A stretch of 64,000 nucleotides of DNA from Actinospineispora acaciae DSM 45401 (GCF_000620785.1 NZ_JIAI01000008.1:248001-312000); one strand, 5' to 3'; positions 42,062 through 50,305 are shown, numbered from the stretch's first letter. Notes: generated by a model from the letters alone, not told the origin. Numbers and translations: made by a program.

Positions 42062-42388
42062 CTACGCGGACACGCCGAGCGCGGCGTCCAGCTCCGCCGT
42101 CAGCCGGGCCTTGGGCCGTGCGCCGATCCCGGCCCACACCGGCTCGCCGTCGCGGAACAGCATCAGCGTCGGCACCGACATCACCCGGTAGTCGCGCATG
42201 GTCACCGGGTTCTCGTCGGTGTTGAGCTTGCGGATGGTGAGCGAGTCGGAGCGTTCCTCGGCGATCTCGGCCAGCACCGGTGCCACCATCCGGCACGGGC
42301 CGCACCAGGGCGCCCAGAACTCGACCAGCACCGGCTTGTCGTGCCGGAGCACATCCCGTTCGAACGTGGCATCGCTGACGTTTTCCAT
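42062..42388 (-). CDS. trxA: thioredoxin
   Basis: This 108-residue thioredoxin has the active site WAPWCGPCRM (Cys29, Cys32) and the cis-Pro loop VMSVPTLMLF. It is a general disulfide reductant. From ATG 42388 the protein starts MENVSDATFERDVL, which fits the family. ATG 42406 is an alternative start with GAGGG just upstream. It is divergent from the small membrane protein at 42540. In actinomycetes such single thioredoxins are reduced by NADPH thioredoxin reductase, which is not in this window. Confidence 0.93.
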   Translation of the reverse strand: MENVSDATFERDVLRHDKPVLVEFWAPWCGPCRMVAPVLAEIAEERSDSLTIRKLNTDENPVTMRDYRVMSVPTLMLFRDGEPVWAGIGARPKARLTAELDAALGVSA

Positions 42389-42482
42389 GCGTTCGACGCT
42401 AAACATGACCCTCAGGGGCAACGCAAGCTCGCCGGCCGTCGTGTCGACAGACACGTCTGGGTGGTTGGTGATCCATCACACC

Positions 42483-42520
42483 CCGGCCGGGCGGACAATC
42501 AAGATCGTCCGCCCGGCCGG
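42483..42520. promoter_or_regulatory. perfect 14 bp hairpin in the leader of the small membrane protein gene
   Basis: CCGGCCGGGCGGAC and GTCCGCCCGGCCGG surround a 10 nt loop and end 20 bp before the ATG at 42540, just ahead of its GAGGAAGG ribosome site. As trxA runs away from it, it is not a terminator for trxA. Confidence 0.65.
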
Positions 42521-42539
42521 TCAACGAGGAAGGTCAGCC

Positions 42540-42710
42540 ATGCTCGCCACCATCGCCGCTGTGCTGTTCCTGATCGCCCTGATCTTCGAGCTCGTCGGTA
42601 TCTCCATCAGCGTGCTCACCGCAAACGTGCTGGTCACCGCCGGGCTGCTGTGCCTGGCGCTGTCCCTGGCCGGCGTCGGCGGCAGGGCTCCCAGGTCGCT
42701 GCGCCGCTGA
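42540..42710 (+). CDS. small membrane protein, 56 aa
   Basis: ATG 42540 follows GAGGAAGG. The product has two membrane segments (LATIAAVLFLIALIFELVGI and LTANVLVTAGLLCLALSLAGV) and a basic tail (GRAPRSLRR). No family is recognised, but similar 50-60 residue double-helix proteins are common in actinomycetes. It converges on the DAHP synthase gene with a 3 bp gap. The strong hairpin just before it suggests regulated translation. Confidence 0.65.
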   Translation: MLATIAAVLFLIALIFELVGISISVLTANVLVTAGLLCLALSLAGVGGRAPRSLRR

Positions 42711-42713
42711 CAC

Positions 42714-43787
42714 TCAGCGCCGGGCGTCGACCGCCGTCGCCAGCCGTTCGAGCAGCGCGGACGTGGTCGTCCAGTCCATGCAGGCGTCGGTGATGCTCTG
42801 CCCGTGACAGAGCTCGCCGGCCCGGCCGAGGGTGAGGTCCTGGCGGCCGGCGACGAGGAAGCTCTCCAGCATCAGGCCCATGATCCCGGGCTCGCCGGCG
42901 CCGATCCGGTCGGCCAGCTCGGCGACCACCTCGGCCTGGCGCAGGTGGTTCTTGCCGCTGTTGCCGTGGCTGGCGTCCACGATCACCCTCGGCGGCAGGC
43001 CGGCGGAGTCCAGCCGGCGCAGCGCGTCGGCCACGTCGGCCGCCGAGAAGTTCGGCCCCGCCGCGCCGCCGCGCAGGATGACGTGGCAGTCCGGGTTGCC
43101 GGTGGTGCTGATCAGCGCGGCCAGGCCGTCGGCGTTGATCCCGGGGAAGACGTGCTCGGCGGCCGCCGCGCGCACCCCGTCCACCGCGACCTGCACGTCG
43201 CCCTCGGTGGAGTTCTTGATCCCGACCGGCATGGACAGCGCGCTGCACAGCTGCCGGTGCACCTGGCTGGCCGCCGTGCGCGCCCCGATCGCGCCCCAGG
43301 ACACGGTGTCGGCCAGGAACTGCGGGATGATCGGGTCCAGGAACTCGCACCCCACCGGCAGCCCGAGCCCGGACACCTCCAACAGCAGCCCGCGAGCCAG
43401 CCGCAGCCCCTTGTTGACCGCGTAGCTGCCGTCCAGGTCCGGGTCGTTGATCAGGCCCTTCCAGCCCAGCGTCGTCCTCGGCTTCTCGAAGTAGGCCCGC
43501 ATCACGATCCGCAGCTGCCCGGAGAACCGCTCGGCGTCGGCGGCCAGCAGCGAGGCGTACTCCAGCGCGGCCGCCGGGTCGTGGATCGAGCACGGGCCGA
43601 CCACGACCAGCAGGCGGTCGTCGGCGCCGTGCACGATGTCGGTGATCTCGGCGCGGGCGCGCTGGACGCAGCCGGCGACGTGCGGATCCATCGGATGTTC
43701 CTGGCGCAGCAGCGCCGGCGAGATCAGCGGGCTGATGCCCTTGGTATGTCTACCGTCCAGCGCGACGGCATCGGTCGTGACGGTCAT
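42714..43787 (-). CDS. aroF: 3-deoxy-D-arabino-heptulosonate-7-phosphate synthase (type I)
   Basis: This 357-residue enzyme joins PEP and erythrose 4-phosphate, the entry step to aromatic amino acids. Type I AroG/F/H motifs are clear: LLVVVGPCSIHDP, YFEKPRTTLGWKGLINDPDLDGSY, VGCEFLDPIIPQ, GIKNSTEGD, HVILRGGAAGPNF and IVDASHGNSGKNH. ATG 43787 is preceded by GAGAGGAC. The upstream leader holds a short ORF rich in aromatic codons and alternative hairpins, so expression probably responds to Tyr, Phe or Trp supply. The exact isoenzyme name is not decided by sequence. Confidence 0.93.
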   Translation of the reverse strand: MTVTTDAVALDGRHTKGISPLISPALLRQEHPMDPHVAGCVQRARAEITDIVHGADDRLLVVVGPCSIHDPAAALEYASLLAADAERFSGQLRIVMRAYFEKPRTTLGWKGLINDPDLDGSYAVNKGLRLARGLLLEVSGLGLPVGCEFLDPIIPQFLADTVSWGAIGARTAASQVHRQLCSALSMPVGIKNSTEGDVQVAVDGVRAAAAEHVFPGINADGLAALISTTGNPDCHVILRGGAAGPNFSAADVADALRRLDSAGLPPRVIVDASHGNSGKNHLRQAEVVAELADRIGAGEPGIMGLMLESFLVAGRQDLTLGRAGELCHGQSITDACMDWTTTSALLERLATAVDARR

Positions 43788-43830
43788 GATGGTGGGCGTC
43801 CTCTCTACGAGCCGCCCCCGGAAGATGCGC

Positions 43831-43858
43831 CGAGCCGGCTCGTCAACGATCCGGCTCG
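43831..43858 (-). promoter_or_regulatory. leader hairpin before DAHP synthase
   Basis: CGAGCCGG (43831-43838) and CCGGCTCG (43851-43858) form an 8 bp stem between the leader ORF and the aroF start. A further GAGCCG (43809-43814) next to the ribosome site could pair with CGGCTC, offering mutually exclusive structures. Confidence 0.6.
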
Positions 43859-43867
43859 GGGTGGGTG

Positions 43868-43939
43868 TCAGCGCGTGCGGCCGCTGGCGGGCCCACCCGG
43901 GGCCGGCCGGCTAAACCAGAAATAACGCCGCACGTGCAC
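43868..43939 (-). CDS. aromatic leader peptide of DAHP synthase
   Basis: A 23-codon ORF, VHVRRYFWFSRPAPGGPASG then RTR, ends 80 bp before aroF. It contains the consecutive codons Tyr-Phe-Trp-Phe. A TAGACT -10-like box ends just before the first GTG, so the message is likely leaderless, beginning at GTG 43939 or 43933. Ribosome stalling at the aromatic run when charged tRNAs are scarce would change pairing of the downstream stems. This is the standard logic of amino-acid attenuators. Direct evidence is limited to the sequence pattern. Confidence 0.7.
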   Translation of the reverse strand: MHVRRYFWFSRPAPGGPASGRTR

Positions 43940-43968
43940 GAGTCTACCGTGATCATCTGACCGGCCGG

Positions 43969-44559
43969 TCACCGGCCGGGGAGCAGCCGGTCAAGCTGGG
44001 CTCGCAGGGCGCGCACGGCGGTGGCCCGCTCGATGCGGCCGAGCAGCACGTGCGCGGTCAGCCCGTCCAGCATCGCGATCAGCGCGGTGGCCTCCAGGCC
44101 CGGGTCGATGCCGGCCACGCCCGCGTCGCGCAGCGCGTTGGCGATGGCCGCCTCCCCCGGCCGGTACTGCTCGCGCAGCTCCTCCGCGAGCTCGGGCACC
44201 ACCACCGCCCTGGCCAGGAACGCCAGCCAGATCATGCCCTCGTCGTGGTGGACCGGACCGGCGGTGATCAGCTCGACGGAGAGCTCCTCGACGAACTCAC
44301 GCGGGTCCGGCGCCGGGCCGAGCGCCGCCAACCGCCCCCGGATCCGGCTGGCCACCAGCTCCACCACCCTGCGCATGGCGCATCGCAACAGGTGGTCCTT
44401 GCTGCCGAACCGGCGCTGCACCATGCCCACCGAGCGCCCCGCCTCGGCCGCCACCGTGCGGATGCTGACCGCGTGCAGCCCGTCCCTGGCGGTGATCCGC
44501 AGCACCGCGTCGGCGATCGCCTGGGAGTCACGGTCGGTCAGCGCGCCGTCTTCGTCCAC
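43969..44559 (-). CDS. TetR-family transcriptional regulator
   Basis: This 196-residue protein has an N-terminal HTH (AIADAVLRITARDGLHAVSIRTVAAEAGRSVGMVQRRFGSKDHLL) and a helical ligand domain with VHHDEGMIWLAFLARAVV. It starts at GTG 44559. A palindrome at 44605-44620 lies upstream and is the likely self-operator. The nearest neighbour on the same strand is the AarF-type gene (150 bp upstream). The ligand is unknown. Confidence 0.88.
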   Translation of the reverse strand: MDEDGALTDRDSQAIADAVLRITARDGLHAVSIRTVAAEAGRSVGMVQRRFGSKDHLLRCAMRRVVELVASRIRGRLAALGPAPDPREFVEELSVELITAGPVHHDEGMIWLAFLARAVVVPELAEELREQYRPGEAAIANALRDAGVAGIDPGLEATALIAMLDGLTAHVLLGRIERATAVRALRAQLDRLLPGR

Positions 44560-44604
44560 GCCTCATTTTCCGTTGCGCCCGTCCGCCGGCCCTCAGTACC
44601 TGTT

Positions 44605-44620
44605 CGATACAAATGTATCG
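44605..44620. promoter_or_regulatory. TetR-type operator
   Basis: CGATAC-AAAT-GTATCG, a perfect 6 bp inverted repeat in an AT-richer patch, lies 46 bp upstream of the TetR start codon at 44559. It fits autoregulation. Confidence 0.6.
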
Positions 44621-44709
44621 CCGCACATCGCCGGTCTGGACGCCGGGGGCTGACAAAATCCGCGACTCACCCTGCCGAAATCCCCGACTCGCGGGGCGGG
44701 GTACGGCGT

Positions 44710-46044
44710 TCAGGCGTCCGCGAACCCCGGGACCCAGTGGGTGACGATCTCGCGGGAGCGGACCGTGCAGTCGATCTGGGACAGGATGTTCATCCAGCCG
44801 GCCACGACGCGCAGCAGCATCAGGTACTGCGGCGGCAGGCTCATGGCCCGGCCGGTGCGGAAGTCCGCGCCCGCGAAGTCGATCACCCGGCCGCCCTCGG
44901 CCTGCATGAACGCGCGGTGGTAGTGGAACTCGTCCTCGCGCACCGGGTTGCCCAGGCCGCCGATGTAGTGCAGCACGTCCTCGGGGGTGACGCGGTCGGC
45001 CATGCCCACGAACCCCTCGGCGTGCAGCAGCTCGAGCAGCTCCTCGCCGCGCTGGTCGGCGGCCAGCCGCAGCAGCCGGCCCAGCGGGCGGGGGATGCCG
45101 TCCGGGAGCCGCGACACCGCGCCGAAGTCGAGCACGCCGAGCCGGCCGTCGCCGAGCACCCGGTAGTTGCCGGGGTGCGGGTCGGCGTGCAGCAGGCCGA
45201 CCCTGGCCGGCGAGGAGAAGCTCAGCTCGATCACCTGGCGGCCGACCCGGTCGCGGACCCGCTGTTCGGCGGCGTCGGCGGCGCGCCGGTGCACGAACTC
45301 GGACAGCGGGGTGCCCTCCAGCCACTCGGAGACGATCACCTTGGGCGCGGACGCCAGCACCCTCGGCACCCTGACCTGCTCGTCGTCGGCCAGCGCGGCG
45401 GCGAACGCGCGCTGGTGGTCGGCCTCCAGCCGGTAGTCCAGCTCCTCGGACATCCGGTCCATCAGCTCCTGGAGCAGCCCGCGCACGTCCGCCCCCGGCA
45501 CGATCACCTGGATCACCCTGGCGAACCGGCGAAGCTGGCGCAGGTCGGACATCAGCGCCTGGTCGGCGCCGGGGTACTGCACCTTGACGGCCACCTCGCG
45601 GCCGTCGTGCCAGACCGCCCGGTGCACCTGGCCGATGCTCGCGGCGAACGGGCGCTCGTCGTCGAACTCGGCGAACCGCTCGGGCCAGCGCCGGCCGAGC
45701 TGCTCGGCCAGCACCCGGTGCACCTCGGACGCGGGCATCGCGGGGGCGTTGGACTGCAGCTTGGTGAGCGCGCGCTGGTACGGCTCGGCCAGCTCGGAGG
45801 GGATCATGGCCTCGTAGACGGACAGCGCCTGGCCGAGCTTCATCGCGCCGCCCTTGAGCTCGCCGAGCACGGCGAAGAGCTGGTCGGCGTTGCGGTTGGC
45901 CAGCTCGGCGGCGACCTCGGCGCGGTCGGCGCCGGTCAGCCTGCGCGCCCAGCCGGCGGCGGTGCGGCCGGCGAATCCGACGGGGAGCGAGCCCAGCCGG
46001 GCGGTGCGCTGCATGGTGCCCCGGGGCGGCTCCGTCATGCTCAC
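44710..46044 (-). CDS. ABC1/AarF (UbiB-like) atypical kinase
   Basis: This 444-residue protein has the UbiB-family signature ELKGGAMKLGQALSVYE (KxGQ motif), FAASIGQVHRAVWHDGREVAVKVQYPG (Ala-rich nucleotide loop and Lys), IVSEWLEGTPLSEFV, LLHADPHPGNY and GVLDFGAVSRL (DFG). These ATPases support quinone and lipid metabolism; this copy is not linked to quinone genes. GTG 46044 (or ATG 46038) lies right after TAGATTAGATT, suggesting a leaderless transcript. It is divergent from the S9 peptidase. Confidence 0.9.
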   Translation of the reverse strand: MSMTEPPRGTMQRTARLGSLPVGFAGRTAAGWARRLTGADRAEVAAELANRNADQLFAVLGELKGGAMKLGQALSVYEAMIPSELAEPYQRALTKLQSNAPAMPASEVHRVLAEQLGRRWPERFAEFDDERPFAASIGQVHRAVWHDGREVAVKVQYPGADQALMSDLRQLRRFARVIQVIVPGADVRGLLQELMDRMSEELDYRLEADHQRAFAAALADDEQVRVPRVLASAPKVIVSEWLEGTPLSEFVHRRAADAAEQRVRDRVGRQVIELSFSSPARVGLLHADPHPGNYRVLGDGRLGVLDFGAVSRLPDGIPRPLGRLLRLAADQRGEELLELLHAEGFVGMADRVTPEDVLHYIGGLGNPVREDEFHYHRAFMQAEGGRVIDFAGADFRTGRAMSLPPQYLMLLRVVAGWMNILSQIDCTVRSREIVTHWVPGFADA

Positions 46045-46135
46045 AATCTAATCTACCGCCGGTAACCCGCCTACCTACTTCCAGCCGGTACGCCCGTTAT
46101 GTTTGGAGTGACCCGCGTGCGGCAGGATCGGGCGG

Positions 46136-47968
46136 GTGGTTGACCATCCGTTGGCGGACGTTCCGGACCGCCTCTTCGACGACCCCGAGTCGGAACGCCG
46201 CTGGCGGGCCCGGTTCACCGCGCCGAGGGTGTCGCTGCCGGAGTGGGCGCACGACGCCCCGGACCGGTGCGTGTACGAGTCGAACGCGAGCGGCACCTGG
46301 GAGATCTACGCCTGGGACCGGGCCAGCGGCGAGCACCGTCAGGTCACCGACCGGCGCGGCGGGACGCACACCGCGAGCATCGCCCCGGACGGCGAGCGGC
46401 TGTGGTGGTTCGCGGACACGGACGGTGATGAGTACGGACGGTGGGTGAGCGAGCCGTTCCACGGGGGCGGCGGGAGCGCGCGCGACGCCGTGGCGCCTCC
46501 GGACGGGGAACCGGACGCGCTGACCGGCTACTCCGCCGGGCTGGCGATCGGCCACCGGGTGGTCGCGTTGGGCACCGCCACCGACGACGGCAGCCGGATC
46601 TGGCTGTCCCGGGACGGCAAGCCGGCCGAGCTGGTCTACGAGCACGCCGAGGACGCCGGGGTGGGCGCGCTGTCCCACGACGAGACGCTGCTGGCGATCT
46701 CGCACTCCGAGCACGGCGACTCGCGGCACCCGGCGCTGCGGGTGCTGTCGACCGAGACCGGCGACGTGGCCGGGGAGCTGGCGGACGGGCCGGGGCGCGG
46801 GCTGATGCCGCTGGAGTTCCCCGAGCTGGCCGGGGACACCCGGCTGCTGGTCGGGCACGAGCGGCGGGGCCGCGACGAGCTGCTCATCTGGGACGTGGCG
46901 ACCGGCGAGCAGACCGAGCTGGACATCGACCTGCCCGGCGACCTGGTCGGCGGCTTCTACCCGGACGGCACCGCGCTGCTGGTCGTGCACACCCACGCCG
47001 CCCGCGCCACGCTGCACCGCTACGAGCTGGCCAGCGGCACGCTGACCGCGCTGGACACCGCGCCCGGCTGCGTCGGCTCGGCCGCCGTGCGCCCGGACGG
47101 CGCGGTGGAGTACGGCTGCTCGTCGGCGGCCACCCCGCCCTCGGTGCGCGCGCTGCACCCGGACGGCACCGACCGCGAGCTGTTCGTGCCGCCCGGCGAG
47201 CGCGCGCCCAGCTCGGTGCCGGTCACCGACGCCTGGGTCGGGGAGATCCACGCGCTGGTCTCCGTGCCCCCCGACGAGGCCCGGCCGCTGCCCGCCGCGT
47301 TCATCCTGCACGGCGGACCGCACGCGGCCGACGAGGACAGGTTCTCCGGCGTGCGGGCCGCCTGGGTGGACGCCGGGTTCGCCGTCATCGAGGTCAACTA
47401 CCGCGGCTCCACCGGGTACGGCAGCCACTGGCGGGACGCGATCGAGGGCAACCCCGGCCACACCGAGCTCGCGGACGTGGCCGCCGTGCACGACTGGGCC
47501 GTCCGCACCGGCCTGGCCGACCCGGCGCGCTGCGTGGTGGACGGCTGGTCCTGGGGCGGCTACCTGGCGCTGCTCGCGCTGGGCACCCAGCCCGAGCGCT
47601 GGGCCGCCGGCATCGCCGGGCTGCCGGTGGCCGACTACCTCACCGCGTACGCCGACGAGATGGAGCAGTTGCGCGCGTTCGACAGGGCGCTGTTCGGCGG
47701 CTCGCCCGCGCAGCTGCCCGAGCTCTACCGCGCCGCCTCACCGCTCACCTACGTCGACAAGGTCCGCGCGCCGGTCCTGGTCCTCGCCGGCGAGAACGAC
47801 CCCCGCTGCCCGATCCGCCAGGTGGACAACTACCTCGACGCCCTGGCCGCGCGCGGCGACCTGCCCTACCGGGTGCTGCGCTTCGACGCCGGCCACGGCT
47901 CGCTCGTGGTCGACGAGTCCATCCGCCACACTGCCGTGGAGATCGCCTTCGCCCGCGAGCGGACCTAG
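46136..47968 (+). CDS. S9 family (prolyl oligopeptidase-type) peptidase
   Basis: This 610-residue protein has an N-terminal beta-propeller with repeats such as WEIYAWDRASGEHRQVTD and GERLWWFADTDGDEYGRW, and a C-terminal alpha/beta hydrolase domain. The catalytic triad is Ser472 in DGWSWGGYLAL, Asp555 in GENDPRCP and His587 in DAGHGS. It should cleave short peptides, acylaminoacyl- or dipeptidyl-type. No signal peptide is seen, so it is cytoplasmic. The start is GTG 46136. It overlaps the convergent ohr gene by 4 bp. Confidence 0.9.
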   Translation: MVDHPLADVPDRLFDDPESERRWRARFTAPRVSLPEWAHDAPDRCVYESNASGTWEIYAWDRASGEHRQVTDRRGGTHTASIAPDGERLWWFADTDGDEYGRWVSEPFHGGGGSARDAVAPPDGEPDALTGYSAGLAIGHRVVALGTATDDGSRIWLSRDGKPAELVYEHAEDAGVGALSHDETLLAISHSEHGDSRHPALRVLSTETGDVAGELADGPGRGLMPLEFPELAGDTRLLVGHERRGRDELLIWDVATGEQTELDIDLPGDLVGGFYPDGTALLVVHTHAARATLHRYELASGTLTALDTAPGCVGSAAVRPDGAVEYGCSSAATPPSVRALHPDGTDRELFVPPGERAPSSVPVTDAWVGEIHALVSVPPDEARPLPAAFILHGGPHAADEDRFSGVRAAWVDAGFAVIEVNYRGSTGYGSHWRDAIEGNPGHTELADVAAVHDWAVRTGLADPARCVVDGWSWGGYLALLALGTQPERWAAGIAGLPVADYLTAYADEMEQLRAFDRALFGGSPAQLPELYRAASPLTYVDKVRAPVLVLAGENDPRCPIRQVDNYLDALAARGDLPYRVLRFDAGHGSLVVDESIRHTAVEIAFARERT

Positions 47969-48384
47969 ACCTTGGCGACCAGGGTGACGTCCACGTTGCC
48001 CCGGGTGGCCTTGGAGTACGGGCACACCTGGTGCGCCTTCGCCACCAGGTCGTCGGCGGTCGCCTGGTCCAGCCCCGGCACCGTGGCGGTGATCGTCACC
48101 GCGATCGCGAAGCTGGTCTCGTCCGGTCCGATGCCGACGTCCGCGCCCACCGTCGCGCCGTCCGGGATGGTGACCTTCTCGTTGCGGCCGACCAGCCGCA
48201 GCGCCCCGTGGAAGCACGACGCGTAGGCCGCCGCGAACAACTGCTCGGGGTTCGTCGCCCCGCCGGGGCCGCCGAGCGCGGGCGGCAGCTTCAGCTCGAG
48301 GTCGATGAAGCCGTCGTCGGAACGGACGGCGCCATCCCGGCCGCCGCCCGAGGAGACGGCATGCGCGGTGTACTTCACGTCCAT
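47965..48384 (-). CDS. ohr: organic hydroperoxide resistance protein
   Basis: This 139-residue OsmC-fold peroxidase has the two redox cysteines of Ohr: Cys57 in AAAYASCFHGAL and Cys121 in AHQVCPYSKATRGN. The N-terminal YTAHAVSSGGGRDG and NPEQLFAAAYAS also fit. It reduces organic peroxides using lipoyl or other dithiols. No OhrR-type MarR gene is next to it. The 156 bp region to the next gene contains CCACTCACGG, a short match to the dispersed repeat, probably by chance. Confidence 0.93.
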   Translation of the reverse strand: MDVKYTAHAVSSGGGRDGAVRSDDGFIDLELKLPPALGGPGGATNPEQLFAAAYASCFHGALRLVGRNEKVTIPDGATVGADVGIGPDETSFAIAVTITATVPGLDQATADDLVAKAHQVCPYSKATRGNVDVTLVAKV

Positions 48385-48558
48385 CTCGGTGTCCTTCCTT
48401 CGTCGGATCCGCGCCCGATCGGGTAGCTCTGATTCCCACTCACGGACCCTTGCCTGCAGCCGAACCTTCCATATCGTCTAAGTCACAGCATCCCGTAGCG
48501 CACTGTTATCACCCTGGAAATAACCGGTGGAGATCATGGTGTGCCGAGGAGGCACGAC

Positions 48559-49617
48559 GTGGGACTCTTTCGACTGCACGTACAGATCGAGGACCGGCCG
48601 GGGCGGCTGGCGGAGCTGGCGGCGGCGGTGGCCGGCGCGGGCTGCAACATCGTCTCGCTGACCGTGCTCGGCGAGCGCGGCCCGGACGGCTCGGTGACCG
48701 ACGAGCTGCTGGTCGACGCCGCCGACCAGGCGACGGCCACGTCGCTCGCGGACCAGATCCGGGCCGCCGGGATGGGCTGCACCCTGGCGGTGCGGGCCGA
48801 CGCGGACGAGCTGCGCGACCCGGTGACCACCGCGCTCGCGCTGGCCCGCAGGGTGGCCGGCGACCCGGACGCGGCGCCGCGCGCGATGGCCAGCCTGCTG
48901 CACGCCACGCTGCAGGACACGCCGCCGCTGGACGCGGACGCGCACGCGCACCAGATGCGGGTCTTCGGCCAGGACGTCAGGCTGTGCCGGGGGTGGCCGT
49001 TCACCGCGACCGAGGTGTCGCGGGCCGCCGTGCTGGTCGAGCTGGCGGAGCTGTGCGCGGCGGCCTCGGACCGGCCCGACCCCGCCGACGAACCGGGCAG
49101 CCTGGGCCTGGTGCTGCTCGGCAACGGCTCGGAGGTGGAGCTGCGGGTGGCCACCCTGTCCGACGGGCCGCTGGTGGCCGCGTTGCATGCCCGCTGCACG
49201 CCGAGCACCCGGCACGGCCGGTTCCTCAACCCCAGCCCGGCGCTGTCCTCGGACGAGCTGGCCGAGCTGCTGGTCGGCGCCTCCGGTGACGGGGTCGCGC
49301 TGCTCGCGCTGACCCCGGACGGCGGGCACGCGGTCGGGCTGGCCACCCTGGACCCGGACGGTGCCGGCGGCGCCGCGCTCGGGGTGCTCGTCGAGGACGC
49401 CTGGCAGGCGCGCGGGGTGGGCACCGCGCTGGTCCGCCGGGCCGTCGAGCTGGCCACCGAGTCCGGCTGGTCCGAGCTGTCCGCGTTCGCGCACCCCGGC
49501 AACCTGCGCATCACCCGCCTGCTGCGCCGCTCCGGCCTGCGCCCGACCGCCCGCCTGGTCGACGGCCTCCTCGAGGTCCACGTCGCCCTCCCGCAACACG
49601 CGGTGACGTCGCCCTGA
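48559..49617 (+). CDS. ACT domain-GNAT acetyltransferase fusion
   Basis: GTG 48559 is selected because AGGAGG lies 6 bp upstream; GTG 48541 is further out. The 352-residue protein begins with an ACT domain (GLFRLHVQIEDRPGRLAELAAAVAGAGCNIVSLTVLG...SVTDELLVDA, about 1-75), a small-molecule, usually amino-acid, binding module. A helical middle follows. The C-terminus is a GNAT acetyltransferase (VELRVATLSDGPLVAALHARC, LGVLVEDAWQARGVGTALVRRAVELA, about 190-340). Ligand control of acetylation is inferred from the architecture. Confidence 0.82.
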   Translation: MGLFRLHVQIEDRPGRLAELAAAVAGAGCNIVSLTVLGERGPDGSVTDELLVDAADQATATSLADQIRAAGMGCTLAVRADADELRDPVTTALALARRVAGDPDAAPRAMASLLHATLQDTPPLDADAHAHQMRVFGQDVRLCRGWPFTATEVSRAAVLVELAELCAAASDRPDPADEPGSLGLVLLGNGSEVELRVATLSDGPLVAALHARCTPSTRHGRFLNPSPALSSDELAELLVGASGDGVALLALTPDGGHAVGLATLDPDGAGGAALGVLVEDAWQARGVGTALVRRAVELATESGWSELSAFAHPGNLRITRLLRRSGLRPTARLVDGLLEVHVALPQHAVTSP

Positions 49618-49621
49618 CCAA

Positions 49622-49667
49622 CCCGTGAGTGGTTAGCGGTGCCATAGCACCTCTAACCACTCACGGG
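49622..49667. repeat. dispersed hairpin repeat, copy 4
   Basis: CCCGTGAGTGGTTAGCGGTGC pairs with 49647-49667 (one mismatch) around CATA. It starts 5 bp after the ACT-GNAT stop codon. A 7 bp direct repeat, CTGACCA, flanks it (49614-49620 and 49670-49676). Confidence 0.8.
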
Positions 49668-49688
49668 CTCTGACCAGGCTTGACGCCG

Positions 49689-49714
49689 TTACATACGTTC
49701 GTGTATGTATGTAA
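49689..49714. promoter_or_regulatory. TetR operator of the efflux operon
   Basis: TTACATAC (49689-49696) and GTATGTAA (49707-49714) are perfect arms ending 3 bp before the TetR start codon. The sequence strongly resembles AcrR/TtgR-type operators (TACATAC...GTATGTA). Confidence 0.75.
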
Positions 49715-49717
49715 ACC

Positions 49718-50305
49718 GTGCGACGGACCGCCGAGGAGACCGCAGCCACCCGGGCGGCGGTGTTGGATGCGGCGTTGTTCGTGTTCGCCGAGCGCGGGTA
49801 TGCCTCGGCCACGCTCGCCGATGTGGCCGGCCGGGCGGGGGTGACCAGGGGCGCGGTGTATCACCACTTCGCGGACAAGTCGGCGCTGCTCGCGGCCGTG
49901 CTCGGCGAGCCGTGGGACGCGGTGGCCGGACCGGCGTGGGCGGAGCTGGACGGGCCGGGGGTGCGGGGGCTGCCGTTGCGCGAGCGGTTGCCGGCGTTCG
50001 CCGCCGCCTGGCTGGGCGCGCTGCGCGAGGACGCCCGGTTCCAGGCGCTGATGGCGGTCGGCATGGACGCGGGCGGCCGCGATCCGGCGCCGGGGGCGAA
50101 GGCGCACGCGCTCGTCGAATGGCGGGACCGGCTGGCTACGACGTTTCGGGCGGCCCGCGCGGAGCTTGCCGACGGGGTGACGCCGGAGGCGGCCGCCGCG
50201 CACCTGCTGGCCTGGCTGTGCGGCACCGCGATGCTGGCCGGCGCGGATCCGTCACTCATCGGCCCGGCCAGCGCGACCGCCGCGTTCCGGGGGTTGCTGA
50301 GATGA
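49718..50305 (+). CDS. TetR-family regulator of the MFS efflux operon
   Basis: This 195-residue protein has an AcrR-like HTH: ATRAAVLDAALFVFAERGYASATLADVAGRAGVTRGAVYHHFADKSALLAAVL. The ligand domain is helical and alanine-rich. GTG 49718 lies immediately after the palindrome, so it will repress its own operon. The stop overlaps the ATG of the MFS gene (ATGA). By its operator and neighbour it likely controls drug or metabolite export. Confidence 0.92.
   Translation: MRRTAEETAATRAAVLDAALFVFAERGYASATLADVAGRAGVTRGAVYHHFADKSALLAAVLGEPWDAVAGPAWAELDGPGVRGLPLRERLPAFAAAWLGALREDARFQALMAVGMDAGGRDPAPGAKAHALVEWRDRLATTFRAARAELADGVTPEAAAAHLLAWLCGTAMLAGADPSLIGPASATAAFRGLLR

Noticed and set aside
48437..48446. 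CCACTCACGG upstream of ohr as a further copy of the hairpin repeat
   Set aside because: Only ten bases match and there is no partner arm; it may be chance.
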